Assembly: GCF_963676685.1 (NCBI RefSeq)
Contig: NC_092354.1
Span: forward strand, 15,630,746 to 15,694,745
From: Mytilus edulis
Lineage: Eukaryota > Mollusca > Bivalvia > Mytilida > Mytilidae
Length of the DNA stretch: 64,000 nucleotides
Reading direction: 5' to 3'
Position numbers and translations under genes: made by a program. Within the stretch, counting starts at the first letter, position 1. Every line of letters starts with the position of its first letter. Positions 33,671-48,600 of this stretch are shown in pieces. The notes beneath the pieces were generated by a model. That model saw only the letters and a program-made list of their open reading frames with translations. It was not told the origin of the DNA and ran no database searches.

Positions 33671-36600
33671 CTGAAAAATAAAAATAAATTTAGATTTCAT
33701 TGCAAGTTCATGATCAATATCTTAATAAGTTATTTTACATTGTTATCGATAGAGTCCATCTAAGTACTTATGTCTAATTTAGAAATTATGACCATTAGAA
33801 TTTGGCTGAATTTTCAATCTACTGGCCATAGACCAAATGAATATTTTTTATGGTTTTATTTTCTTAGATGAAGCCTACAAGATTAGACACTGTTTGTTTA
33901 GTGTTAATTTCAGAAAATATTGTGTACATTTATAATTACGATTTTTGAAGAATGGACAATAATGCAAGATACAAAATTGTGATTTTGAGAAAAAATCTGC
34001 AAACATATATTAGCATCATATTTCAGAATGCAAGTTCTGCTAATTGTGAAAATCACCCAGTCGCATTATTCCAATTAATAAATACCTCGCATTAATTTCT
34101 GAATTAACAGTGTGTGTTGACGTCACTTATTTATTTATATGCACAAAACTGACAGTGAAAGTACCCCATTGTCTAGATAGCCATTGTTTAGCACACACTT
34201 CAAAAATGTTTTATAATGAACTTTACAATTATTACCCAGAATGCCTAAGATTCTAAAATGGCAAATTTTAAGTTTAGCTACAGCTAAAACTACTTTGAAT
34301 AAAAGCTTTCGTGTCTAGTGTTTCTACAGTTTTCTACACATATTTACATGTTTTATTTGTCTGTGGGCTTTATAATACTTTATTATGAGATTCTGGATGG
34401 AGTTTACATGTTAAGGTGGTACCCAACACTTTAACTAAAATTAATTTGGCTCGTTTAATTTTCTTAAAATTTTGACAAAGTATTTACTTTGACCCTTTGA
34501 CAAAAATATAAAAATTTCAAAAAAATTGAACCAACCGTTTTATCAGAAAAAATACACTGGTTATATAGCAGTTTGACAAACACTTATTTTGATCATTGAA
34601 AAGCTTAATATTCCCTTAACAACACAACGTAATTAAAACGTTTAGCTGATTTTACAGAGTTATCTCCCTGTAGTGTTATGTACCACCTTAAGAGAAGAAT
34701 TCAAGAGTAATTGGCAAAAATAAAGAAAACAAACCTAAAAAAATAAAAATTTAGAAATGACAGACGTGTTTTTTTTTTGTTTTTTTTTTTTTTAAATCAA
34801 ACTGTTTTTAATCTACTTCACATCTCACCAAGCAGAATGCAGATAGAAAGAAACATACATATAACTACCATCTAACATTACAACATTCATATATATATAT
34901 ATAGCTTGGTGGACCCAGCCTTTTCCTCTTCAAAGGAAATTATATAATTGTGTAACATTATAATCATTGTGCAGTTAGTTTATTATATAAGCCACGCGAA
35001 AAATGGTGAGGCAAACATCAACATCATAAAAAACAGAATGTGAAAAATTGTTAAATATGAGTGAAATATATTATTACTTTTTAAATGTATAAAGCAAAAT
35101 TCATTAACTCTTATTATTATTTAGCGTACACTCTAGATTCTTAAATGCATTATTGATAACTATTAATAATATAAAGAAAGAAGAGTTTGAATTTATATTT
35201 ACTTATATGTAGTAATCTATAATTTGTCATTCTCTCCTTGCATAATAATTTAATTTTGGAGAAATAGATTGTGGATTTCTTTTTACATGTTTTATCGTTC
35301 TCACTCCTGAACATATATAAAATATTTGCCACTGAAAAACAAGGGAGGCAATTAATTTCAGAGTACTCAACTTACATTATAATGATAAACAAGAATGTGT
35401 CCATAGTACATGAATGTCCCACTCAGAATATCATTTTCTCTGTGGACCGTGAAATTGGGATCAAAACTGTAATTTGGCATTGAAATTAGAAAGATTATAT
35501 CATAGGGAACATGTGTACTATTAAGTTTCAAGTTGATTGGACTTCAACTTCTTCAAAAACTAGCTACATTGACCAAAAACTTTAACCTGAAATGGGACAG
35601 ATGGACGAACAGGCCAACATACCAGAAAACATCATGCCCCTCTACTATCCTAGGTGGGGAATAAAAAATGAAAAACAATAAAAAGGAGGAATTTTATATC
35701 CTAAACCATACTTCATAATTAAAACAAAATAGTTCTATACTAATATATGTTATTCAGGGTAGATAATGAGGTGAACAATTGTGTTAGAGTTACTACTTTT
35801 TAAAAACTCAAATCAATTATGAATCAATATTATATAGTCAAGCCAAGCTGAGACTAATGCAAATTTTTACCTTTAATCATTATCTTCTGAAATATCAAAA
35901 AATAATTTCACTGCATTTTCAATTTCACTGCCCTCATTATTATTTTAACAAGCTTACTCAAATTTCAGAAATAAATGCATGCTTTTATTTTTTGCGATTC
36001 GTTCACCACTGGCAAAATGGGAAATCTTAATTAATTTGATTGCTTTTGGGAGAATTATGAATCAAATGTGAGTTTTGTTATTACAAACATGACATGCATA
36101 ATACTGTCTAATTTTTGCATCAATACAAAAATTGCAATAATTTCTGAATTCACTCATGTCATTTAACTGTTTATATACATGAAAGCAAGCAAACTTTACA
36201 TACATAAAAAGAACATGCATCTAACATCATGCAAAGGGAAACAGGATTATCTCTCCTTATATGACGGCCAAGCCAAGAAGGAATTGTCTTTTCCTTTGTA
36301 ATTTATCTCCCTTTGTCAAAAAAGAAGATCCTTGAATAACTTGTTGTTTCTCCTGCATTTTAGTAACTATATTGTTTTGTTTTTCAATTCTTACGGTGTA
36401 AACTTTGCTTTAAATGAATATTGAACAAATATATAATTTAAATTTATTTCAATTTTATAAAGAATATATAATTTTGAAAACATGAAAAAATGAATTTTTC
36501 AAAAGGGAAATGAAACTTTTAAGTCTCAAATAAATTTCCTTCAACTTAATTCTAATTTTGAAAAACAGATATAAACTTGAATTTGATTTCAAATTTGATT

Positions 36601-39600
36601 TCAACAATAATATTTATTTAAAGCTTAATACTTAGCTGTCAACATTCATCGAAAAAACATTCTCGCCAGCTATTGAAATTAAGGAAGAAATTACAAATCT
36701 GAAAACAATTCCTTCTCTATTTCTTGCACAACATGCATCTATTTATACATAGTTCAAATATCCCATGGAAATATATTAGAAGATTGAAATAGTATTTGAG
36801 TTATCTTCCTTGTCCCTATTAAGTTCACATTGAACAATGTTCTCAGTGCCCACTTTATGCAGTGGACATGCTTACCCCTGCCTGTCAAGAGTCAAGTGTA
36901 ATTCAGTGCTACAGGCATTTGATAATAATGTGTATATCATCTTTGTTTTTTGTTAATTGTTTTGAACATAAAGCAAGCCATTTGTTTCTTTTTTTAAATT
37001 TGTCATGTCGCAGGATTTATAGTTTGCATGCAGTATTTATTTTGATCATAGCTGAAGGCTGTAGTGTGACCTATAATTGTTAGCTTTAACATGTTTTATG
37101 TTACTTTGGACTCTAGTAAAAGATTGAATTTAAGACAATATCCTAATATTTACAATTTCCATGAGATATTTGAACTAGGTGTGTAAAACAAATATGATTA
37201 TTTACCTTTAAAATAAAACTAAACCATACCCAATATTAACATTCACTGTCAGGGAGAGTTAAACTATAGGGGGAGGAGATTTGATGAGCGTCAGAATCGG
37301 GAATATTTTTGTTAGATGCAGAACTGAAAAATATGACATATGAGTAAATTAGACATTTCAGCGGGAACATATATACACTTCTGCTCACACTTATTTTAAT
37401 ATTTTTAAGTACCCTTTAGGGGCAGCCCACTTTTGCCATCTGAAAAGTTAAAATTTATTTTCCAAATAAAACTTAATAAATATAAATAAATTGCCTACTC
37501 CATAATTGGTCCTGTAAATAGAGATATTTTTTTTTAGTTGCTTCCCTTAGAATAAACATGTACAAAGAGCCTATGGAAATACAAAACTAATCTACAAGTA
37601 TATGTAATTTATGTAATCTTTTTTTTAGAATCATTAAATTCCACATAATATTTTGTTAAGGTAGCCAGTAAGAAACTGTTGATGTCAATAGTTATTTTCT
37701 TTTATCAAAAATAGGATAAAATGCCATTATTTCACTCACAGTTTACAAGCTCAATTTGCATGGATAGGGCTAATTTTATCCAGTAGTAAATTAAACCAGT
37801 CAGCAATTGACAAAGGGAAATAATCTGTGTCAAATGACTAATATGGCAATTGTACTATTTTTATGATAAAAGAAAATAAATGGCATGTCCAGTCTATACT
37901 AAATGCAGAGTGGACTTTCTAGAAATAACAAAATCATTGTGAGCTGAAGTGTAGATGGAATAGCAAAGCATGCATATCAAAAAAAAATAGATATCTCTAC
38001 ACATCTTTATTTCATTCTCAGCTACACATACTGTTTTATGTATATATCTATTTACTGTGGATTCATTATTACAAGTTTAAGGTGGTACCTAAAACTACAG
38101 GGAGATAACTCTGTAAAGTCAGCTAAACGTTTTAATTACGTTGTGTTGTAAAAGGAATATTAAGCTTCTCAATTATCAATATTGGTGTTTGTCGAACTGC
38201 TATATAACCAGTGTAATTTTTCTGACAAAACGGTTGGTTCAAAATTTTTGAAATTTTTATATTTTTGTTAAAGGATTTACTTTGACAAAATTTTATGAAA
38301 ATTAAACGAGTAAAATCAATTTTAGGGAAAGTGTTGGGTACCACCTTAATACCAATTATTGCAAGTTTCAATGTTCAATGAAATACATTTTCTAAAGGAT
38401 TTTACACAGGATTTGGCTAATCAACAAAATATTTAGAAATCTTAAAATCCTCTCTTCACCAGGCTGTTCTGATAAAAATTATTAGATGAAATTTCTGCCT
38501 CAAAATTTCTGTAAGTGTTATGATTTTAGGTATATAATAATATATCTTTAATTCACAAATCTGAACATTCAAAAGACAGAAAAAAAGAACAGAGTATTGT
38601 TTGCGGGAGTCAGTTTCACAAAAAAATTTCGACTATTAAAGATTGATTTTAGGTATATACTGAAATCAATTGTTCACAACTTTGATCATTTTAAGTCATA
38701 CGACTTTTTTGTGAAACTGACTCCAGAGATCCTAATGTGATTGGCATGGACACTAGTTCTATATATAGTTAGATTGTATAAATGTAATGATGATAATTAC
38801 GCAGTGTTTCCACATACATTGACTGATTGACATGAAATATCATGATTTAAAAATAAATAAATTTGGAAGTTCAACTATCCATCTGTTTTGAAATATTGGC
38901 CACTGGTCAAGAGAATCAATATATAATATTATACCACATTTATTTATACATGTAATCTCACCTTATTGTCGCTTGTAGAAATAAAATTGCAATAAAAAAA
39001 TTCATGCATATAATTTCAGATTTACATTTATTTAAAAAATTCCATAGAATTGTTCTTACTAAAATGTTGTAAAACTAAAAAAATACAAATGCATGCAAAT
39101 GCACTTAAATAATTGTACATGCACTAGTACTAAATTCATTTACTGCTTGGTGAAGTGTGAAATATACTATATAATCTTCAAATAATCGGGTGATTTCGCC
39201 ATATAAAAATGTTAGTATTTTTCATTAATTTACTTTCTTGTAGATGCATACAGAGTTTAAATTCTGCCAAGTAATTTTCATTTTCTTAATACAGTGAAAC
39301 CTGGCTAAACCTTATACTGTATTAAACTGAAAACCTGTATAAACCAAACATGTTCTTAAGCAATGTCATTTCAATTTGTATGCGCTGTGAACCTGATAAA
39401 ACCAACATAAGCCTGAATACCTAATAAAAGTTTAGCATGTGGTTCGCAATTTGCATTGTACACATAAGGGAGCTACCATTTGATTTTTATGGGGGGGCTA
39501 GGATGAAAAATTGTGTCCTGCATTTTTTTTTAGTTGTAATCTCTGTCCTGCCTTTTTATTTTTCACTCTATTCGGTCCTGCCTTTTTTTTTATTAGTTTA

Positions 39601-42600
39601 TCCCGACTTTTTTTTACCTAAATTGTCATCCTGCTTTTTTTTTTTGCAAAGTGTCTCATCCTGCCTTTTTTTTTTTACTCAAAACTCCTGTCCTGCCTAT
39701 TTTTTTCAAATTTCATCCTAGCCCCCCCCATAAAAATCAAATGGTCAGCTCCCTAAGACATGTCTGAAATAACGTATATATGGGTCATGTATTTCCATGT
39801 GTTTATAGACATGATAGATGTGAAATTTTTAAATGCATGAAATCTCTTACCAATCAATAACCATACTTTTGATTGTTTCAACTTTTAATTACCTTGCATT
39901 TTTTTCCATCTTGTTAACGTTAGATTTTAATTGTGCAATAGATGTGTCATATTTTGATAAAAAGTCCATTCCTGATTCGCCATTTGCTGCAGCTTTTTGA
40001 GATGAAGATGATGACGACGATGAATCTTTTGGCACGTTTTTTTCACTTTCGTTACTTTTAGCACTTGTGTTTGATTTTTGACTAGCGGATCTTGTCCGTG
40101 ACACAGGGTCTATCACGACTGTTTCATAACGGTCAGGTATTGAAGAGACATCCTCATTTTGCACCGGAATTAATAAATGCTCTCGTAAAAATAAACTATC
40201 ATTTGTCCATAGTTGGTTTTCTCTTTTTATTTGTTCCACCTGAAAAAACAAAATTAATGTTATCATAAAAATAAAACTATCATTTGTCCATTGTAGGATT
40301 TTGCCATTTTTTCTTGCAGATTATTGTTCTTTCTGAAAATATAAATAGTAAATACTCCTAAAAAAAATATGCTAACATCCATTTTGGACCATATATAGTT
40401 GTCTCTTTTAATTCATTGTAATTGTTCCACTTGAAAATAAAAATAACAAATGCCCCCAAAAAATGCTCAAACTTTACAACTCATCATTAAGTAGCTGCTG
40501 TCATCAAATATGAATTCATTAAAATCTGTTTAAGAGTTTTTGAGAAAAGTGTGACAAAAATATTTTGAGGACGAAATGGCGGACACAATATAAATCCCCC
40601 TGTATTAAAGAGTAGGGTTTATAACAAATATCAGTTATAAAACACCTCCCCCTCTACCTTAATAAATTTGCCCTAATATTTGTATATATAAATGTCATTA
40701 TTTTCTGAAACATATTTTGCTGGTTTATATTCTGGACGCCAGTCTTTACTTCTTTTGTATATCATGTATATATATAATTTAATTGTTATGCGTTTACTTT
40801 TCTTCATCATTGTACATTGGCTAGAAGTAAAGGGGGGGGGGGGGTTGAGATCTCATTTTAACATGTTTAACCCTGCCACATTTTTGCGCCTGTCCCAAGT
40901 CAGGAGCCTCTGGCCTTTGTTAGTCTTGTATTATTTTTAAATTTAGTGTCTTGTGTACAATTTGGAGTTTAGTATGGCGTTCATTATCACTGAACTAGTA
41001 CATTTATTTGTTTAGGGGCCAGCTGAAGGATGCCTCCGGGTGCGGGAATTTCTTGCTGCATTGAAGACCTGTTGGTGACATTCTGCTGTTGTTTGTTCTA
41101 TGGTCGTGTTGTTGTCTCTTTGACACATTCCCCATTTTCATTCTCAATTTTATTTGAAGTGCCCTCTGTTATTGTTTGTGTCCATATTTTACATGGAATT
41201 TGCAAATCACTGCTGAACAGTACAAAAACACATCTGGCACTGATATTCAGATAGATTACATCACATGACAAAGGGAAGTCCTGTGACTTAAACTGAATAA
41301 ATAGGAAAATCTCTGTAATGCATGTACATGTATTATATGAGCTATAAACAGGATGTTACAAGTAATACTGCCACAAAGTAACTATTTTCTATGCATTGAG
41401 TCAGGATTTAAGATTATGTACACACTTCTTAAAATACAATTGAGCTCAGGTTTTGTTTCAAAGATATTTCTATTAAATAAAGAGATGTAGCTATATATAG
41501 ATATATATAGTAATTACGCTTGCCAATGAGACAACTATCCACCAAAGTTCAAATGAATAAGATGTAAACTGAATGAGAAAGAAAAACCCAAACTGTTTTA
41601 TCAGCTATATAAGGCCCTAACATGAAAAATATGAAACAATTCAATTGAGAAAACTAATGACCTAATAGCTATAAAAAAAATTACAAAGAAGAAAAAATAT
41701 ATGAAAACAATGCAATATAGTCAGCCCTTATCTATTTGTTATCTGAAACCTGTGCCTCTCTGCACATATGAAGATTAAACACTCACCGGGGTTTTGCTTC
41801 TTTTTTTTCACATGTTTGGAAAAAATAACCCATAAAATGTCTGTTTCATTTTTCATTTAAGTTTATCAGTATCTGAGGGTCTGGATGGGGTTACAGAAGG
41901 TGAATAATGAACATAAAAGGGCAGAATAAAAATGAAATAATAGAATACTATTTAAAAGTCAATAAAAATAAAAAATAAAAAAAAGAAATAAATGGACAAA
42001 AAGGGCAAAATAAAGAGTGTAACATACATGACATAAAGAATAGATGAAAACAGGCAAAAAATTAAAGAATAGAGCATAATGGGGTACTAAAACATAAAAG
42101 GAAATAGAGAATATATAATGACCTAAAAAATACTGAAACAAGAAATGAAAGACCCCCGTAGCTTTCAAACAGGACATATATATAACACATGTACACATTT
42201 GTATCATATGAAATCATCTTCAAACTTGATAAGGAAATAAGATAATTATCCTATCAAAAAACTTTAATTTTAAGTTAGTTATGAAAACCAATTAAAATTA
42301 CAAATATATTTTCCTGTTTATAATTGTACGCATCATGTACATGTATTAGCAACTTGAAAAAGCAGCTTTTAAAATTTATATTTCCTCTCTAGCATTGTAA
42401 TACTTGAGTAATTCAATACATGTACAGTGAAACCTGACTAAACCGAACCCTTTCGGGACTTGAGATTTCGTTCGGTTTTGGCAGGTATTCGGTTTCATCA
42501 GGTTCACAATGCATAAAATGTGATATGATTGGTCTTCAGAACAAGTTTGGATTAGACAGGTTTCCGGTTTATTCAGGGTTCGGTTTAATCAGGTTTCACT

Positions 42601-45600
42601 GTATATTGATATATTGGAATCCCCAAGTCCTTCAGAAGTTTCCGTTTCTGTTAGCCAATAGATATAGGAAGATGTGGTGTGAGTGCCAATGAGACAACTC
42701 TCCATCCAAATAACAATTTAAAAAAAAGTAAACCATTATAGGTCAATGTACGGCCTTCAACACGGAATATACTGTAAATTCAGAAATTATTGTGAGCTTT
42801 TATTATCACATAATTATTGCGATTTTCTAATAATGGACAAAAATATGAGATTAATTATTGCGATTTCAGGAAAAATCACTCTACATGTATATATATGCAG
42901 ATATGAGAGTCTGGGTGAGGTTTACAGAAAAGATAATCTGGGACACAAAATGCAGAATAAAGGGCAGAAAACACAAAAAATAGAGAAAAATAGACCAAGA
43001 AAATAAAGAAAACAAAATAATTTAGTGATGAAATACAAAAAAATAGAGATTACTGATAAAAAAATTAAATATATAAAGAATAGCCAAAAAGAAAAAAAAT
43101 AATAAGACATGGGGCTGAAATATTACGAATAGAGAACAATGGGTAAATAAATACAAAAAGATGTAGCAAAAATTTCGAAAATACAATAAATGAAGTACAC
43201 TTAAACCATCCTTTAATATATATATATATGTATTAAAACAAATATTTGATCATCTAAAGTGTGTACTTTACACACAATGACACTTTCTCCATGTGATATC
43301 ATGATATGGCTTCTATATAAACTTACGGTAACCGTTTTATCTGCATACAAATATAGACATAACCTTCAACTTCATCATATGATAATATGACTAAATATTA
43401 CATAGATTATAGGACAGCAGCACCTGGATGCTAGATGGCTCAATATCTTTAATTGTTTTTCCATAGGCGATAATGGTAACGTTTTTTCCTGTAGCTCAGT
43501 CCATATCGTAAACTTGGATATGTATGATAGCTTGTTTCGAAGCTGTGACATTTTCACATATGTGGTTAAATTTTCGGGGTACGAAGTGAGATTACTTTTT
43601 CCGTAAATTAGCAAACCCCGAACATCCTTTTGTGATGCGGCTCCTTGTGGTAAAATATCCCCTTTTTAACACAATAAGTTCTTTGAAAATTTAATACTTT
43701 GAACACATTCAATAGCTCCATAGTTTTTACACATTTATTCTATGTTCCTCTACTTTCCTAATCACCACAAATAATTAAGTTCAGTCATTTGTTAAAAATA
43801 GAAACATGTCCAATATCACTACACAGAGATTTTTTCTTTACACGTGACTTTTGAGTTCCTCATTTCAAGGCGCATTAGGGATGTTGTCCCATATTGCAAT
43901 CCATAGTTCTGATTTTTCCAAATATTTTTATGTGATCTTCATCGGTATGACATTCTGAATAAATCTGTGTATTTTTGTCCATTTCTGAAAAAAAATAAAG
44001 TTGTTTCAGCACTATAAGGCAATGACACTTTTATCGTTATATTTATTTATTTTGAATACAAAGTGTATGCATAATTAATTTCTAACAGTATACCTTCACT
44101 AGTCAAAAGAAGGACAAAACATCTGAATGTAACCTTAAAATACAACACACAGACCCTGTTAAAGCATTCAATAAAATTTTCTGGTGCCTAAAAGTGCATT
44201 TTGACAGAGAAATTATGCAAAAATGAAGATTTCATAAAAAAAACACCAAAATACTTAATTATTCTAGCCGGTGGAAACCTGGTATTTTATACTGTAGAAA
44301 CCACTATAAACTACTGTAAAAGTCATTTGAATCATATAATTAGAGTGCGATGAAGTGCAAATTTTCAAAACTTGGTTCTTTCACATAATTGTATTTGAGA
44401 AAAAATGTTTTTTACATGTATTTCAGTGAAAATCTTTTAACAGTGAGATATCGGCATGAGGTTTTTAAAGGAAACATTGTGACATCACACGTAATATAGC
44501 GTCATTAAATAACGACATATCAAAATAATGCTAATTATAGTTTGCAGTGTTACATGAGGAACAGTTGCCGCAAGGTTTAACTTGAAATATGGAGTCGAAA
44601 AGATCAGTAACCAAGCATTTTCATTTAATGCCAAGACCATAGCAACAGTTTGCATATCAGTATATTTTTAACATACCGACTGTAATTTGAATTGCATAAA
44701 TACCATAAATAAACAATTTAGAGCTTGCCAAATAAAACAAAATGCTTACCAGTTATTCAGGACCTTTTAAAACCTCTAGTTTGTCATCTCAGGTTAAAAA
44801 GTAATGATATGACTGGAACTGAAATAAGACAAAAAAATTACTCAGGCTGTGTTATTATTTGGTTTGAATGCATAAGTATTATTGAGAGAGCAAAAATCAA
44901 ATTCTTGAACGTTTTATCGCAAAGAAAGAAAAATGCTTCTCCCTTGTGGCTTATCAACCTTCATTTAAATCTTTTATATTAGAAGTAATGAGTGGTAGCT
45001 AACTAGCTTAATAGTTGAAAAGGTGCAGCAATATTGTTTTCGAAAGGTTTGTTGACCCTCCCCCTTTTTCACTGAGAAAAGACAATATCTTGTGATTTGC
45101 TAGTGTGCATTACAAATAATAATTCATGATTTCTTTAATACATGTACATGTTTGTCTGTTTATTAACTGCCTATGATATCTACTGACTGACCATGGGTCA
45201 AATTATTGGATAAAAGCACATGATGATGATGTATTTCACTTTACTCGTATGGAGTGTGTTATCTCCCTTGATTATCAGTTATTCCTGTAAACCGGAGTGA
45301 TAATTACATAACAAAGACTGTATTGTGTCATGTTTACTTACAGATAAAACTATTATGTTAGTTCATGCCTTTTTCAATTCATAAACAAATTCCTTTCGGA
45401 TCTCTCGGGGTGTAAACAAAGTTAGAATTGTGCCTAAAAAAAGTGTTCAGCCCCGTGCCTGTAATGCTTTCTAAAAGCGAAAATTTCATTGAGTATCTGC
45501 TGGTATTTATCTATAATGGTTATCTGAAATCATCTGGGATATCTGGGTATAAATAAAAAAATACTTACCATCATTTTCACAATTTTCCCGGGTGTACAAG

Positions 45601-48600
45601 GTGAAATCATCCATAGATCACTCTGATAACTTCTGATTTATCTTTTGTAAATTGGCTCAATATCTTTAATTGTTTTTCCATAGGCGATAATGGTAACGTT
45701 TTTTCCTGTAGCTCAGTCCATATCGTAAACTTGGATATGTATGATAGCTTGTTTCGAAGCTGTGACATTTTCACATATGTGGTTAAATTTTCGGGGTACG
45801 AAGTGAGATTACTTTTTCCGTAAATTAGCAAACCCCGAACATCCTTTTGTGATGCGGCTCCTTGTGGTAAAATATCCCCTTTTTAACACAATAAGTTCTT
45901 TGAAAATTTAATACTTTGAACACATTCAATAGCTCCATAGTTTTTACACATTTATTCTATGTTCCTCTACTTTCCTAATCACCACAAATAATTAAGTTCA
46001 GTCATTTGTTAAAAATAGAAACATGTCCAATATCACTACACAGAGATTTTTTCTTTACACGTGACTTTTGAGTTCCTCATTTCAAGGCGCATTAGGGATG
46101 TTGTCCCAGATACACAAGTATTTCACAACAAAAATAAGCCACTAACCGATGTACAATTATAAACTCATCATAGGTACCGAAATGAAATTTTATACAACAA
46201 GTCACAAGACACAAGTGCATGTTTGTACATGTAATACAAAGGAATCAATTGCGAAAAACATTTTTGTCAACTTAAATTTTTATTAATCTTCAAAAGAAGT
46301 GATGAGATATTTAATACTACAAGAATTCTTTTGACAAGAAAATCCCTACAAACAACTGTTAAAGCAGATATAGCAAAGGCATATCACTCAATTTGCAATT
46401 CATCATTTGAAAGTCACAGCGAGGCACTATTCAACATTAAATATATAGACGTTACGTTACCTTCAACTTGATCATATGATAATATGACTAAATATTACGT
46501 GGATTATAGGACAGTAGCACCTGAATGCTACTAATACACAAGCATGAGAAGTATTTCACAATGTTAAAAAAAGCCACTAACCGATGGACAATAAACTGTC
46601 CATTTTCTACATTTGAAAATGCCTGTACCAAGTCAGGATTATGACAGTTCTTGTCCATTCGTTTTTGATGCGTTTTGTTATTTGATATTGCCGTGTGATT
46701 ATGGACTTTCCGAATTGATTTTCCTCCGAGTTCAGTATTTAGTGATTTTACTTTTTCATAGATACCAGTATGAAATTTTGTACGCCAGACGCATGTTTGT
46801 ACTACAAAAGATTCATCCGTTTGACAATTTTGATTTCAGTAAATCAGAAAATAAGGATGTGCCAGTGGCATATACAAAATGTATACATGATATATACCTG
46901 TCAACACAGTTGTATAGTCATGAAATCCCTACAAATAACTGACAAAACCAAAAGTAAAGGAATATAACTTGTATTGTTGTTCCTCATCTCAAATCAAAGA
47001 ATCAGAATTATAAATTTAAAAAAAATCAACAACAACAAAAAAAAGAGTCATTTTTGCAGAGTGATCTCCCCTTCTAATGTTAATTTCCATGTCATAGGAC
47101 AATAAAAATGTTGATTTTGAGTTTTCCTCAAGCTAGATTTTATGGGACATTTTTCTGTGTATAATTAGCACTTTAGGGCTTTAATGCTATAGATTAGAAC
47201 TGAAACATTTTCAGTTGCAATTAGTTTGAGGTTAAAACTTAGTTTGACTGGACTAATAATGAGGTTTCATTACATTAAGCAAAAATTTAAACATCAGATA
47301 TTGATGGTCTCAGTCACTCTAAGCATGCTTAGTCCTGATCAAGAATTAGGAATTACAGGACCAGAACTGGCAAAAAATTGGCTTTAATTCGAAATAAAAA
47401 ATAAAAAAACATTGCAAAGGCAGATTAAGGGGGAGGGGATTAGTGTAACTGGGCTCTCCCTTTTAGATTGAAAAAAAATTGGTTGATTTATAATCACTAG
47501 GGAATCACTGAAGCGCGACATTAGAGGATCCCCTCTTAGGCAGTAAGTGTGCCCCCCTTATGAAAATGTCTTTATCTGCATGGAACTGAATCCAGTGGAC
47601 AATCCACACCCAAAAACAAAACAAATTATAATAGTCCTTCATAAAATCTATGTTTCTGGTAATAACAATACTATATTTAGCTACAAATGAACCATACAAC
47701 ATGTGTTACATAAAAAAAGTATCATTAAACAAATAGTTACATGCCACTTCCTAAACAACATGTTACATGTACTTCCTACATACAAAGTAGTTAATATGTA
47801 CTAATGGAAAAATAGTATTAGTACAAATGAACATACATATCTACCATGTCTACATGAGGATCTAGATGGGGTTTATAGAATAAAGAATAATGGCTAAATA
47901 TTATAAGGAACAGACAAATAATATTAGCCAAAATTTTAGAAAAGAGAATAATGGGGTACAAATGTAAAAAGATTTATAGCTGTGGAAAATAAAAAAATTA
48001 TTTAGGTAAAATGTATTATGTACAATAAAATACTGATTTAAAAGAAATGAACGATGTGTGGAATAAAGAAATCAAGTAATTGTCAAAAATGTATTATCAT
48101 GATTATCAACCGTTTAATATTTTTTATGAGAATTTTATACATTAAGATTTATTGTAACAATTAAAGAAATGCCCTATAAATTTAATCTGATGTCCATTTT
48201 TTTTTTATTCCATTCACTTAATAGAGAGAAAAAAAGAAAGAATACAGTGTATAAATTCACAACACCAAATGCTTGCATTATTATTATCAATCCTTTCCAT
48301 TTTATTGCTGTTCTTAAGCATGTAAATATTTTCACCTGGGCTACTGAAATTTTATTTATATTTTGCATAAAGATACAAATAGTTAAATCATATTTACATT
48401 TTAATGAGGATTTCATAGATTAAAATTTATTGTCATGATTGTAAAAGTTAAAGAAAATGTCCTTAAAATTAAATGAATACAAAAATAAGGACATCCTATC
48501 TTGAGACACTATAATTTCGATAAAATATTACTTTTTATCAAACTTTTTACTTTAAAGACTGAATTCCGGTACATATTTCTATGCAAACCTCAAATTTTAC

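Noticed and set aside
46613..46942. 109-codon open frame as a gene
   Set aside because: Its first half is a common mussel interspersed repeat and it has no domain or splice support.
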